Source: Frankia nepalensis | Lineage (GTDB): Bacteria; Actinomycetota; Actinomycetes; Frankiales; Frankiaceae | Assembly: GCF_016786325.1 (NCBI RefSeq) | Contig: NZ_JADWYU010000225.1 | Span: 1-47,790, forward strand | Length of the DNA stretch: 47,790 bases | Direction of reading: 5' to 3' | Shown here: positions 24,863-33,860 of the stretch, one piece after another | How positions within the stretch are numbered: position 1 is the stretch's first letter | Layout: the number at the start of each line of letters is the position of its first letter | The notes under the pieces: model-generated | The model's input: only the letters and a program-made list of their open reading frames with translations | What the model was told of the DNA's origin: nothing | The model's database searches: none | Made by a program: the position numbers and the translations under genes

Positions 24863-27168
24863 CCACGACCGCCGCGCGTCCCGACCCGGCCAGGCCCCCG
24901 GAGCCGGCCGGGCTGGCGGGGCCGGTCGAGGCGGCGGCGCCGGCTGAGTCGGTGCCGCTGGCCGGGCTGGTGGAGCCGCCTGAGCCGGCCGACCTGCCTG
25001 GGCGGTTGCGCGCGGTGCGTGCCCACCTGCGCATGTATGCCGTTCCAGGGCCCGACCGCGCCGACAGCACCGATCTTCCTGGCGCTCACGGCACCCCCCA
25101 CTCCGCTGGCTCGTCTGACATCACCGATGTCCACGAGGCCTTCGAGGCGGACGCGAGGCCGCGGGGTGGGACGCCGCCGGAGCCGGACTGGCTCGCCGTG
25201 CTGGCCCGCCGGTGCGGGCTGAGCCCGTTCGAACGCGACGTGCTGGCCCTGGCCGCGGGCTGCGCGCTCGACCCGTCGCTGGCCGAGCTGTGCGCGCGGG
25301 CGCACGGCGACCCGGCGCGGCCCTTCGCGACGTTCGGCCTGGCGCTCGCCGCGCTGCCCGGCCCGCACTGGGACGCCGTCGCGCCCGACGGGCCGTTGCG
25401 AGCCCTGGCCCTGGTGGAGCTCGACACCCACGCGGGCGGGCTCGTCGGCGCCCGGCTGGGCGTCGACGAGCGGGTGCTGCTGGCGCTGGTCGGTCTCGAC
25501 GTCGCGGACCCGCGGCTGGCCGAGCTGGCCGAGACCGTCGCTCCCGCCGGCGACGCGCTGCCCGCCCGGCACGGCCTGCTCCTGGAACGGGCCGCGGCGT
25601 GCTGGGCCGCGGACGAGACCGCGCCCCTGGTGCTGTGGGGCAGGGCCGGCGACCGGCGCTGCTTCGAGCGGGCGCTCGCCCACCGGCTCGGCGCGCCCCG
25701 GCTGTGGCGCCTGGAGGCGGCGGCGCTGCCGGCCGACCCGGCCGAGGCCGCCGGCCTGGTGGCCCGGTTCGCCCGAGAGGCGCGGCTCACCGGCTCCCCG
25801 GTCGTGCTCGACCTCGACGACGCCGACCCGGCCCAGCTGGCCGCCGCCCGCCGGTGGGCGCGCAGGCTCGGCGCGTCGGCGCGGCGCGTCGTCCTGTCCA
25901 GCGCCGAGCCCGTCACCGGGCTGCCCGCGGGCACGTTCGCCCTCGAACTGCCCGACGTGACGCTCGCCGAGAACGTCGGCCTGTGGAACGCGGCCCTCGG
26001 CCCGGCCGCGGCCCTGCTCGACGGCCAGGTCGAGCGGTTCGCCGGCCAGTTCCGGCTGCCCGCCGACCAGCTGCGCGCGGCGGCCACCGACCTGGCCGTC
26101 GCGGCCGGCCTCGGCCTGGCCGCCGACCTGGATGGTGACCTTGGCCAAGCCGGCGACTCCGGCCCGGTCGCGGACGAGTCGGCGGCCGTCGGCGGCCAGG
26201 CCGCGGGCGGCCCTGGCGTGGCCGGCGGTCCCGGCTTGGCGGACGGCGCCGGGCGGGCCGCCCAGGAAGCCGCGGCCGGCGGCGGGGCCGCCGGCGTCCC
26301 GGTGGCCCTCGGCCGTGAGCTGTGGCGGGCCTGCCGCGTCCGGGCGCGGGCCGACCTGGAGGGCCTGGCCGAGCGGGTCGCGCCGGCCGCCCGGTGGGGC
26401 GACCTGGTCCTGCCCGAACGGGAGCTGGCCGGCCTGCGCGACCTGCTGCGGCACAGCCGCCACCGGGCGCGGGTGTACGAGGACTGGGGGGCGGGCGGGC
26501 CCGGCAGGCGCGGCGCCGGGGTGACCGCGCTGTTCGCCGGCCCGAGCGGCACCGGCAAGTCGCTCGCGGCCGAGGTCGTCGCGGCCGAGCTCGACGTCGA
26601 CCTGTACCGCGTCGACCTGAGCCAGGTTGTCAGCAAGTACATCGGCGAGACGGAGAAGAACCTGCGCCGGGTCTTCGACGCCGCCGAGCGCGGCGGCGCG
26701 GTGCTGCTGATCGACGAGGCCGACGCGGTGTTCGGGCAGCGCACCCAGGTCCGCGACAGCCACGACCGGTACGCGAACCTCGAGGTCAGCTACCTGCTGG
26801 CGCGGATGGAGACCTACCGCGGTCTGGCGGTCCTGACGACGAACCTGCGCGCGAACATCGACGACGCCTTCGTGCGCCGGCTCGGCTTCATCCTCACCTT
26901 CCCCTTTCCGGACGCCGCCGGGCGCCGAGCCCTGTGGGAACGGGCCTTCGGCCCACGGGTCCCGGTGGCCGGGCTCGACCCGCGGCGGCTGGCGCAGCTC
27001 AACCTGGCCGGCGGCAACATCCGCAACGTCGCCGTGCACGCCGCGTTCCTCGCCGCCGAGCGCGGCGGGCCGGTGACCATGGCCGACGTCCTGCGTGGCG
27101 CGCGGGCCGAGTACACCAAGCTCGAACGGCCCCTGACGCCGGCCGAGCTCGTGGGGTGGCCGTCGTGA
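24859..27168 (+). CDS. CIS-associated AAA+ ATPase (Afp15-like)
   Basis: A 769-aa ATPase. Residues ~220-420 resemble a degenerate AAA module without a working P-loop (VLWGRAGDRRCFERALAHRL). After an Ala/Gly-rich linker (~420-475), the C-terminal AAA+ domain is intact: Walker A FAGPSGTGKSLAAEVVAAEL (~560), SKYIGETEKNLRRVF, Walker B AVLLIDEADAVFG (~614), sensor LTTNLRANID and an Arg finger in FVRRLGFILTFPFP. The SKYIGETEKNL block is characteristic of the AAA ATPase of extracellular contractile injection systems, needed for assembly or cargo loading. Overlaps DUF4255 by ATGA and the next gene by GTGA. Confidence 0.93.
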   Translation: MTTTAARPDPARPPEPAGLAGPVEAAAPAESVPLAGLVEPPEPADLPGRLRAVRAHLRMYAVPGPDRADSTDLPGAHGTPHSAGSSDITDVHEAFEADARPRGGTPPEPDWLAVLARRCGLSPFERDVLALAAGCALDPSLAELCARAHGDPARPFATFGLALAALPGPHWDAVAPDGPLRALALVELDTHAGGLVGARLGVDERVLLALVGLDVADPRLAELAETVAPAGDALPARHGLLLERAAACWAADETAPLVLWGRAGDRRCFERALAHRLGAPRLWRLEAAALPADPAEAAGLVARFAREARLTGSPVVLDLDDADPAQLAAARRWARRLGASARRVVLSSAEPVTGLPAGTFALELPDVTLAENVGLWNAALGPAAALLDGQVERFAGQFRLPADQLRAAATDLAVAAGLGLAADLDGDLGQAGDSGPVADESAAVGGQAAGGPGVAGGPGLADGAGRAAQEAAAGGGAAGVPVALGRELWRACRVRARADLEGLAERVAPAARWGDLVLPERELAGLRDLLRHSRHRARVYEDWGAGGPGRRGAGVTALFAGPSGTGKSLAAEVVAAELDVDLYRVDLSQVVSKYIGETEKNLRRVFDAAERGGAVLLIDEADAVFGQRTQVRDSHDRYANLEVSYLLARMETYRGLAVLTTNLRANIDDAFVRRLGFILTFPFPDAAGRRALWERAFGPRVPVAGLDPRRLAQLNLAGGNIRNVAVHAAFLAAERGGPVTMADVLRGARAEYTKLERPLTPAELVGWPS

Positions 27169-27449
27169 CGGCCACGGCCGGTTCCGTGGCCGGCGCCTCG
27201 GACGGTGCCCCGACGCGCGTGCGGGTCCGCGTCGAGCGGCTCGTCGTCGACGGGGCCCCTGGGGTGCCCGCCGACCTGCTGGCGGGCGCTGTCGCCGACG
27301 AGTTGCGGCGCCTCGCCAGCCGCGGCGCCCCGCCCGCCCCCGTCGCGGCGGAGCTGCCGGTGGATCCGGTGGGCGATCCGGTCGGCGCGGGCCGGGCCAT
27401 CGCCGCGGCCCTGCACGCGAGGCTGCTGGCGGAGGTGGCGGATGGCTGA
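27165..27449 (+). CDS. Small conserved CIS protein of unknown function
   Basis: A 94-aa protein from GTG 27165. It has a beta strand RVRVRVERLVVDGAPGVP followed by a helix LLAGAVADELRRLASRG and a final helix AIAAALHARLLAEVADG. This layout is shared by small proteins next to the AAA ATPase in many CIS loci. No catalytic motif. GTGA overlap with the ATPase gene and 8-bp overlap with the next gene, so expression is tightly coupled. Possibly an adaptor between ATPase and the large protein that follows; inference from position only. Confidence 0.7.
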   Translation: MTATAGSVAGASDGAPTRVRVRVERLVVDGAPGVPADLLAGAVADELRRLASRGAPPAPVAAELPVDPVGDPVGAGRAIAAALHARLLAEVADG

Positions 27450-30400
27450 GCGCCCGCCGCCGTCGCCCAGGCCCGCCCCGCCCGCGCGCCGCGCCGCCGC
27501 GTCCCGCCGCGCGCGCTCGTCCGACACCCGACCTGGCCAGGCCGCCGACCAGGCCACGGGCGCCGGCGCGACCGGCCGCGGGACCGAACCGGCTGGCGGG
27601 CGTGGGCCGGCGCGCCCCTTCGGCCGGGACCTCAGCCGGATCCGGCCCCGGCGCGACAGCCTTGGGGAAGGCCCGCTCGACGACCGGGGAGAGCGGGCCG
27701 CGGCGCCGGACGCCGTCACGGCCGGCGAGGCGCTCGCGCGGCTGGTCGACCGGCTGCTCGGCCGCGACCCCGCCGGCCAGACCGGCGGGCTGACCGCGGT
27801 GCTCGGCCGTCTCGACGGTTCGCTGCGCGAGGCTGTCGTGGCGACGGTCGCCCAGCGTGGCGGCGGCCATGTGGCGACGGACCTGGCCGCGCTCACCGAG
27901 ACCACGCCGCCCGAGCAGACGGCGCCGGCCAGGGAACCGGCGCCAGAGCCCGGTACCTCCGGCAAGGACCCGGCCGCCGAGGAGGCGACCGGCAAGGACG
28001 CTGGTGCTGGCGAATCCGGCCCGCTGGAGGAGCCGGGCAGGCAGCCCCTCGACCGGCTGGACGGCGACGCGGCGGGCGACTTCGCGACGTCGGCGGAGGG
28101 TTCGGCGGCCCAGGAGCCGGTGGCTGGGACCGGCGAGGACGCGGCGCGGCGGACAACCGGAACCGGACAGGCAGCCGAGACCGAGCAGACGGGCGAGACC
28201 GAGCGCCGGCCGGACGAGCAGGCCCCCGCGCCGGCGGCCCTGACGGTGCCGCTCGACGAACAGTCGGACCAGGCCGGGGGCTCGGCGCGGGAGGCCGCGG
28301 CGTCGGCCGGCCCAGCGGAGGCGGCCACGGGCGGCAAGGAGCTTCCCGCGGCCGGCGCGGCCCCGGCCGCCGGCGAGGGCGCCGAGCCGGCGCCGCTCGC
28401 CCCCGAGGAGGGAGCCCAGACCGCGGCCGGGCCGCGCGAGGCGGCCGGTTCGGGCGAGGCGGCGGACCCAGAGGCCGTCGTCGGTGCGGACGAGGCGACC
28501 GGCCTGGACGCGCCGGCCGCTCTGGCGACGTCTGGAGAGGCCGACACCGAACCCGCCACCGAGCAGGCGGGTGGCCCCTCGGCGCGCGCGGAGGCCGCCG
28601 CCAGGCCCGGACCGGCCGCCGAGGATGCCTCGTCCGCAGAGGAAGTCTCGTCTGGTGAGGACGCCCCGGCTGGCGCCGTCGAGGCCGACCGGGAGCCCGA
28701 AGGCCTGCCGGAGCACGTCGACGCGTCCCCTTCGGGCGTGGCGGCGCCGGATGACACCGACGCCCCGCCGCCGGAGCCCGCACCGCCAGCGGAGCCCGCC
28801 CCGGTGACAGAGGCGGCCACGCCCGCGGAGCCGACCCCGCCGCCGGAGCCCGCCCCGGTGACAGAGGCCGCCCCGGCAGCCGAGCCGGTCGGAGCGGGCG
28901 CCGCCGGGCCGTCCGGCGAACCGGACGCCGAGGGCGTCGCGGGAGGCGCGGTGCCCGACGGCGAGGCGTCGGCCGGTGTCGAGGAGTTCGACGCGGACGA
29001 GGCGGAGCCCGCCGAAGCGCCGCGAGCCGCGGAGGCGGGGCCGGCGCCGGGCGGTGACGGCGGTCCGGAAACGGAGCTGCCCGACCCGCCGAACCCGGCC
29101 GGCGGCGGGTCGGGTGGCACCCCCATCCCGGAACCACCCGAGCCGGCGGCTCCCCAGGTCGAGGGCCTGACGCCGGACGCCGCGCTCGGGGCCGTGGCGG
29201 GACTGCCCGCCACCAGGCTGGCCGGTGCCCTGGGCGGCGTCGCGGCGTCGGCGCGGCGCGTGGTCGGGGAGGCCAGGGCGGACCTCGCCGCGAACCCGCC
29301 GACGCTGGAACGGCCGTCCGGCGTGCCGGAGGACCGGGACGCGTCGCTTCCGCCCGCGCCGCTGCCGCCGCTGCCGGCCAGCCTCGAGCGGGCTGTCGAG
29401 CCTCCGGCGGGCGGGCCGGGGGCGCCCGCGCCGGAGCCGGCGGCGCCACCTCCGGCGCCGGCTCCCGTCACCGTCCGGGTGCCCGAGCCGATAGCGGGCG
29501 GCGACACGAAGATCACAGCCGACGACGCGGCCAAGGCAACGGCGGCGGTCGAGTCGCTGCCCACGACCGACCCCGCGCTGCACGTCGACGCGGGCCCCGT
29601 GCCGACGCTGGAGCTGGCGGGCGGCGAGGACCCTGCTCAGGTCGCCGACGCGGCCGAGTCCGTCCAGGACACGGCCGGCGGGACGCTCGAGGACGGCCGG
29701 GCCGACGCCCGGGCCGACCTGGGCGAGAACGACGTCTTCCCCCAGGTGCCCAAGGAGACGCTGACCGCGAGCCTGGGTGAGGGCGAGGAAGCCCCGGCGG
29801 GCGGGCCGGAAGCCGAGGGCCTGGCCGCGCAGCCGGCCGCCGCCGGCGCGCCGGGCGGCAAGGAGGGCGCCGCCGCGCCGGGCGGTGGCGCGGCGGGCCG
29901 CGGTGGGGGCGAGGCGCCCGCCGGCGCGGTCGACGCGATCGCCCAGGAGAAGAGCGGCGGCGAGATCCAGGCCGCGACAGCGACCCAGGGCGCCGGCCTG
30001 GCGCGGGCCTCCCAGGACCGCCACGCGGCCGAGCGGCTGGCCCAGGAGGAGACCGACCGCCTGATCGACGAGGAGGTCGCCGCCAGCGGCAAGGAGCAGA
30101 CCGAGATCCGCCGCGAGGTACGCAAGGACGTCGCCACCGACCGCGCGGACTGGGCCCGGGAGCAGGACGCGCTCGTCGACCGGACGCGCACCGCCGCCAG
30201 CGCCGCCCGGGCGCGGGCCGACACGACCATCGGCGCGGCACGCGACAAGGCCCGCAAGGATTCCGCCAAGGAGGTGGCGCGCGGCAACACCGACATCGCC
30301 CGGGAACGTGGCGACGCCGAGGGCGAGGCGCGGTCCCAGCGGGAGAAGGCCCGTAAGGAAAGCGAGGGGGGCGGCTTCTTCAGCTGGCTCGGCTCGAAGT

Positions 30401-32892
30401 TCAAGTCCTTCTTCAACGGGATCAAGGGCGCGATCCGCAAGGCGTTCGACGCGGCCCGCGCGGCGGTGAACCGGGCCATCAGCGCGGCGCAGAAGCTGGC
30501 CGTCGCCGCGATCGAGGTGGGCCGGCGCGCCGTCGTCGGCGCCATAGAGCTCGGCGGAAAGGCGCTGGTCGCCGCCGGGGACATCTGCCTGGCCGGCTTC
30601 CCCGCCGCGCGCGAGAAGTTCCGCAAGAAGATCAAGAACGGTGTGGCGGCGGCCACGAAGAAGGTCAACGAGGCCGCGGACAAGCTGAAGGAGGGCGCGA
30701 AGAAGCTGCTCGACGCGCTCGGGAAGGCGCTTACCGACGCGCTCAACGTGCTCGAGAAGGCCTACACCGCTGCGGTGGACGCCGTCGCCGGCGTCGTCGA
30801 CCGCGCCATCAAGGCGGCCAAGGCCGTCGTCGACGCCCTGGTCGACTTCGCTGTCCTGGCCAAGCACATTGCCACCAGCCCGCGCCGGTGGCTGAGCAAT
30901 CTCGGAGCCGCGCTGTCCGACGGCGCTCGCAACCACGTCTGGCCCGCGACGAAGGGAGCGGTGAAGGGCTGGTTCAAGGCGAAGGCCGAGGAGGTCGTCG
31001 GCGTCGGGAAGGCGATCCTCGACGTCCTGCGCCGGGGTGGTATCACCTTCGCCAAGATCGTCAAGATGGCCTGGGCGGCCGTCAAGGCGGCGCTGCCGGG
31101 CATGCTGGTCCAGCTGCTCCTCGAGAAGCTCGTCGCGATGCTGATCCCGGCCGCCGGCGCGATCATGCTGATCATCGACGGGCTGAAGGCGGCCTGGGCC
31201 GCCGCGGAGCGGATCCTGGCCGCCTTCAAGAAGTTCATGGAGTTCCTCAAGGCGGTCAGGGGCGGCAATGCCGGCCCGAAGTTCGGCGAGTTGGTAGCGG
31301 CGGTCGTCGTCGCGGTTCTCGAGTTCCTGGCGAGCTTCCTGCTGAGCAAGCTCAAGGGCGCGAGCAAGAACGTCGGCGGCACGCTGCGCGCGATGGCCGG
31401 CCGCTTCGCGAACGCCGCCAAGAAGGCCGGCCGCGCCGTCGGCGGCGCCGCGAAGGCCGGCGCCCGGGCGGCGAAGGCCGGCCTCGCGGCGGCCGGCCGC
31501 GCGGTGGGCAGGGGCGCCGAGGCGGTCGGCCGGGTGCTGCGCCGCGCCCTTCCCGGGCGCGTTCTCAAACTGGGCGCGAAGGCACTCGCCAAGGCGCGCG
31601 CCGGGTACCGCGCCCTCAAGAAGAAGATCTTCGCCCGGCGCCGTAAGGAGACCCCGACGCAGAAGCTGGAACGCGTCGTGGGGATCCTGCGGCCCAAAAT
31701 AGGCCGCTGGCTCGCCCGCGGCATTCCCGGGATCGCCCTGCGGCTGGCGCTCGCCGCCAACCGGCTCAGATACAGGCTCTCGGAGCTCAGCGCCAGGCGG
31801 GAAAGCTCGGGGACGGTGCGTGTCTGGGCCCGGGTGAACCCGGGACAAGAGGCCGCCAAGGGCTGGCGGCCGGAGGGAGAGCCGCTGCGCCTGCTCATCC
31901 GCGAGGTCAGCCAGGAGTTGGTGAACGAGGTCGTGTCCAGCGAGCGCGGCCAGGCACGGCTGGCGGAGATGGAATCCGGACGCCCGGAGACGCGGGCGGA
32001 GTACGAGCACCTCACCAAGCAGGGCCTTGTGTCCGGTGCCGATATCCACAGCGGTGAGGACTGGCTGATCGCCGGTGAGGCGATGCGTCGGTCCACCAAC
32101 CGCGAGTCCCTCGAGGTGACCGGCGAGTCGTTGCCTTGGGACCGTCGGATCGTCCCATGGGGCGGACGCCAGGGATGGCGGGTAGGGGAGGCCGGGACCG
32201 AGGTCTTCGAGATGAACAAGTCGGGTCTTGGGCCGAGGACAGGCGTCAACTGGGAGGTCATGGGGGTGACGGACTATTTGGCGGATAAGAAGGGAGACGC
32301 GGGCAGCGCGACGGTTTCCAAGATTCTGGCTGAGCTGGGGGCGAAGTCCGGCGGCGATGCCGCGACGGCGGAGCACCTCACCCATTTCCTGCAGACCGGG
32401 CGCGTGCCGAAGGCGCTGGCCGGCGAAGAGCAGAAACTGGCGACGGTGAGCCTTCTCATCTTCGGCAGGGAATCAGGGCGTAGCCCGGCCCATCCCGCCC
32501 AGGCGATGCTCACTCTCGACCTCATGAAAGCGAAGAATGACCATCTGAAAGCGGACGATGTCTTGGAGCTTATGCCGATGTCGATGAAGGGCGCCCAGGA
32601 TGCGTCGCGCGCGCTTCAGCTCCAGGAGGTGCAGAAATCCCCCAAGGAGCAGGCCCTGCGGGCCAAACTCGGGCTTCGCGACAGAGCCGTGGGCAAGAAA
32701 GGGAAAGAACTTGCGAAGAGGGAGATCAGACAAGCCGAGGCGTGGCTGAAGGTCCAGAGCGAAACGGTGAAGGCGGTCTTCGCGACCAGGGAAGGGGCGA
32801 AGAAGTACCTGCTTGAACGGCTGCGGGAGTTCTACCGGGTCGGGCAGGCCAAGGCTTCTTCCGGTCCGACGGCGACGGGGGAGGACCAGTGA
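27442..32892 (+). CDS. 1816-aa modular protein, candidate effector or tape measure
   Basis: Layout: residues 1-150 basic then a small folded part with FGRDLSRIR (~60), reminiscent of the FGHDFSRVRVH opening of eCIS-linked DUF4157 proteins but lacking HExxH; ~150-700 acidic Pro/Ala/Glu/Gly low complexity; ~830-975 highly charged coiled coil (DEEVAASGKEQTEIRREVRK); ~977-1400 a long series of amphipathic and hydrophobic helices (FFSWLGSKFKSFFNGIKGAI, KALVAAGDICLAGFPAARE, PRRWLSNLGAALSDG) that I recognise from eCIS-linked DUF4157-type proteins; ~1404-1816 an unrecognised C-terminal domain with much more A/T at third codon positions. It could be particle cargo with an exchangeable toxic end, or the otherwise missing tape measure. 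ATG 27442; GGAGGTGG upstream. Confidence 0.8.
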   Translation: MAERPPPSPRPAPPARRAAASRRARSSDTRPGQAADQATGAGATGRGTEPAGGRGPARPFGRDLSRIRPRRDSLGEGPLDDRGERAAAPDAVTAGEALARLVDRLLGRDPAGQTGGLTAVLGRLDGSLREAVVATVAQRGGGHVATDLAALTETTPPEQTAPAREPAPEPGTSGKDPAAEEATGKDAGAGESGPLEEPGRQPLDRLDGDAAGDFATSAEGSAAQEPVAGTGEDAARRTTGTGQAAETEQTGETERRPDEQAPAPAALTVPLDEQSDQAGGSAREAAASAGPAEAATGGKELPAAGAAPAAGEGAEPAPLAPEEGAQTAAGPREAAGSGEAADPEAVVGADEATGLDAPAALATSGEADTEPATEQAGGPSARAEAAARPGPAAEDASSAEEVSSGEDAPAGAVEADREPEGLPEHVDASPSGVAAPDDTDAPPPEPAPPAEPAPVTEAATPAEPTPPPEPAPVTEAAPAAEPVGAGAAGPSGEPDAEGVAGGAVPDGEASAGVEEFDADEAEPAEAPRAAEAGPAPGGDGGPETELPDPPNPAGGGSGGTPIPEPPEPAAPQVEGLTPDAALGAVAGLPATRLAGALGGVAASARRVVGEARADLAANPPTLERPSGVPEDRDASLPPAPLPPLPASLERAVEPPAGGPGAPAPEPAAPPPAPAPVTVRVPEPIAGGDTKITADDAAKATAAVESLPTTDPALHVDAGPVPTLELAGGEDPAQVADAAESVQDTAGGTLEDGRADARADLGENDVFPQVPKETLTASLGEGEEAPAGGPEAEGLAAQPAAAGAPGGKEGAAAPGGGAAGRGGGEAPAGAVDAIAQEKSGGEIQAATATQGAGLARASQDRHAAERLAQEETDRLIDEEVAASGKEQTEIRREVRKDVATDRADWAREQDALVDRTRTAASAARARADTTIGAARDKARKDSAKEVARGNTDIARERGDAEGEARSQREKARKESEGGGFFSWLGSKFKSFFNGIKGAIRKAFDAARAAVNRAISAAQKLAVAAIEVGRRAVVGAIELGGKALVAAGDICLAGFPAAREKFRKKIKNGVAAATKKVNEAADKLKEGAKKLLDALGKALTDALNVLEKAYTAAVDAVAGVVDRAIKAAKAVVDALVDFAVLAKHIATSPRRWLSNLGAALSDGARNHVWPATKGAVKGWFKAKAEEVVGVGKAILDVLRRGGITFAKIVKMAWAAVKAALPGMLVQLLLEKLVAMLIPAAGAIMLIIDGLKAAWAAAERILAAFKKFMEFLKAVRGGNAGPKFGELVAAVVVAVLEFLASFLLSKLKGASKNVGGTLRAMAGRFANAAKKAGRAVGGAAKAGARAAKAGLAAAGRAVGRGAEAVGRVLRRALPGRVLKLGAKALAKARAGYRALKKKIFARRRKETPTQKLERVVGILRPKIGRWLARGIPGIALRLALAANRLRYRLSELSARRESSGTVRVWARVNPGQEAAKGWRPEGEPLRLLIREVSQELVNEVVSSERGQARLAEMESGRPETRAEYEHLTKQGLVSGADIHSGEDWLIAGEAMRRSTNRESLEVTGESLPWDRRIVPWGGRQGWRVGEAGTEVFEMNKSGLGPRTGVNWEVMGVTDYLADKKGDAGSATVSKILAELGAKSGGDAATAEHLTHFLQTGRVPKALAGEEQKLATVSLLIFGRESGRSPAHPAQAMLTLDLMKAKNDHLKADDVLELMPMSMKGAQDASRALQLQEVQKSPKEQALRAKLGLRDRAVGKKGKELAKREIRQAEAWLKVQSETVKAVFATREGAKKYLLERLREFYRVGQAKASSGPTATGEDQ

Positions 32893-33545
32893 CGACGTTT
32901 CCGGGGTCGCCGCGGACGGTGCGGGGTGGGCTGGTGATGCTCGACCCGCGCGGTGGGCAGGTGCAGCGGGTCGTCGTGCTGCGCTACACGCCGGACACGC
33001 TCAGCCGCACCCTGCAGGCGCAGGCCGTGACCGGCGACGCCGGTGACCGGCTCGACGCGCTGCGGCTGCGCGCCGCGCCGATCGAGACGATCAAACTCGA
33101 GGCGGAGATCGACGCCACCGACCAGCTCGAGCTGCCCGACGCGCACCCGGGCACCGTCCGGCTCGGCATCACCCCGGAACTCGCCGCGCTGGAGACGGCG
33201 ATCTACCCGCGCGCCGACGACGTGGCGGCCAACCTGGCCCGCGCGGCCGAGGGCGCGCTGGAGATCGTGTCCACCGAGGCACCGCTGACGCTGTTCGTCT
33301 GGGGCGAGAACCGGATCGTGCCGGTGAGGATCACCGACTTCGCCGTCACCGAGGAGGCGTTCGACCCGTCGCTCAACCCGATCCGTGCCCGGGTCAGCCT
33401 CGGGCTGAGGGTGCTCGGCGTGCACGACCTGCGCCTCGGCCACCGCGGCGCCGGGATCTTCATGGCTTATCACCGTTCCCGCGAACGGCTCGCCGCCACG
33501 GTCCCGGGCGCGCTCACCCAGCTCGGTGTCCGGAGGATCCCGTGA
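32889..33545 (+). CDS. CIS tube-initiator/baseplate protein (CIS_tube domain)
   Basis: A 218-aa protein from GTG 32889 (GTGA overlap). The opening GGLVMLDPRGGQVQRVVVLR with YTPDTLSRTLQAQ and APIETIKLEAEIDATDQLE matches the N-terminal domain of Afp7-type proteins, which link tube and baseplate. PLTLFVWGENRIVPVRITDF and ALNPIRARVSLGLRVL-like strands complete the fold (here SLNPIRARVSLGLRVL). The usual C-terminal LysM module is absent and instead encoded separately at 33708, so Afp7 is split into two genes here. Confidence 0.85.
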   Translation: MTTFPGSPRTVRGGLVMLDPRGGQVQRVVVLRYTPDTLSRTLQAQAVTGDAGDRLDALRLRAAPIETIKLEAEIDATDQLELPDAHPGTVRLGITPELAALETAIYPRADDVAANLARAAEGALEIVSTEAPLTLFVWGENRIVPVRITDFAVTEEAFDPSLNPIRARVSLGLRVLGVHDLRLGHRGAGIFMAYHRSRERLAATVPGALTQLGVRRIP

Positions 33546-33860
33546 CCGTCGTCTGCCCGTCCCTGGGAGCACAGGCCGGCCCGCCCCCAGCGGCAGCCGC
33601 CGCCGGCGACCGCTTCCCTCCCCACAGCCGGTGCGCCGCCACCGAGGTCGCGGCGGCGGCCGGCGCCGGCGGCGCCGCGCTCACCCACGTGATGCCCGGA
33701 GGATCCGATGACCGTTGACCCCTCGCTCGGCTCGTCCGTGCCGCTTACGGCCGGCGCCGCCGCCGGCGACCGCTTCCCTCCCCACAGCCGGTACGCCGCC
33801 ACCGAGGTCGCGACGACCACCGGCGCCGACGGCACCGAGTGGCGCTACCTGCGCCGCCGC
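33511..33860 (+). repeat. Tandem duplication of ~166 bp
   Basis: The stretch starting CGCTCACCCA near 33511, through CGGAGGATCC (33531-33540), recurs with CGGAGGATCC at 33697-33706. Both are followed by a start codon and GACCGT, then by a shared run of ~50 bp around GCCGGCGACCGCTTCCCTCC (33602 and 33762) with a single mismatch. The offset drops from 166 to 160 bp, showing a 6-bp indel. The first copy has no downstream LysM part, so it is a partial duplication of gene end plus gene start. Confidence 0.85.
33542..33718 (+). pseudogene. Duplicated N-terminus of the LysM gene
   Basis: A 58-codon frame from GTG 33542, overlapping the upstream stop by GTGA and ending 11 bp inside the real LysM gene. 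Its GDRFPPHSRCAATEVAAA matches GDRFPPHSRYAATEVATT of that gene, but it ends in unrelated frame (MPGGSDDR) without a LysM fold. It is a by-product of the tandem duplication. Because it is open and coupled to the upstream gene, ribosomes probably still cross it to reach ATG 33708, so it may act only as a leader peptide. Confidence 0.7.

Noticed and set aside
24832-32385. Minus-strand open frame of 2517 codons opposite the ATPase and giant-protein genes
   Set aside because: High GC3 on the plus strand removes stops on the other strand. The translation is Arg/Gly/Leu-rich without domains, while the plus strand carries clear AAA motifs and gene overlaps.
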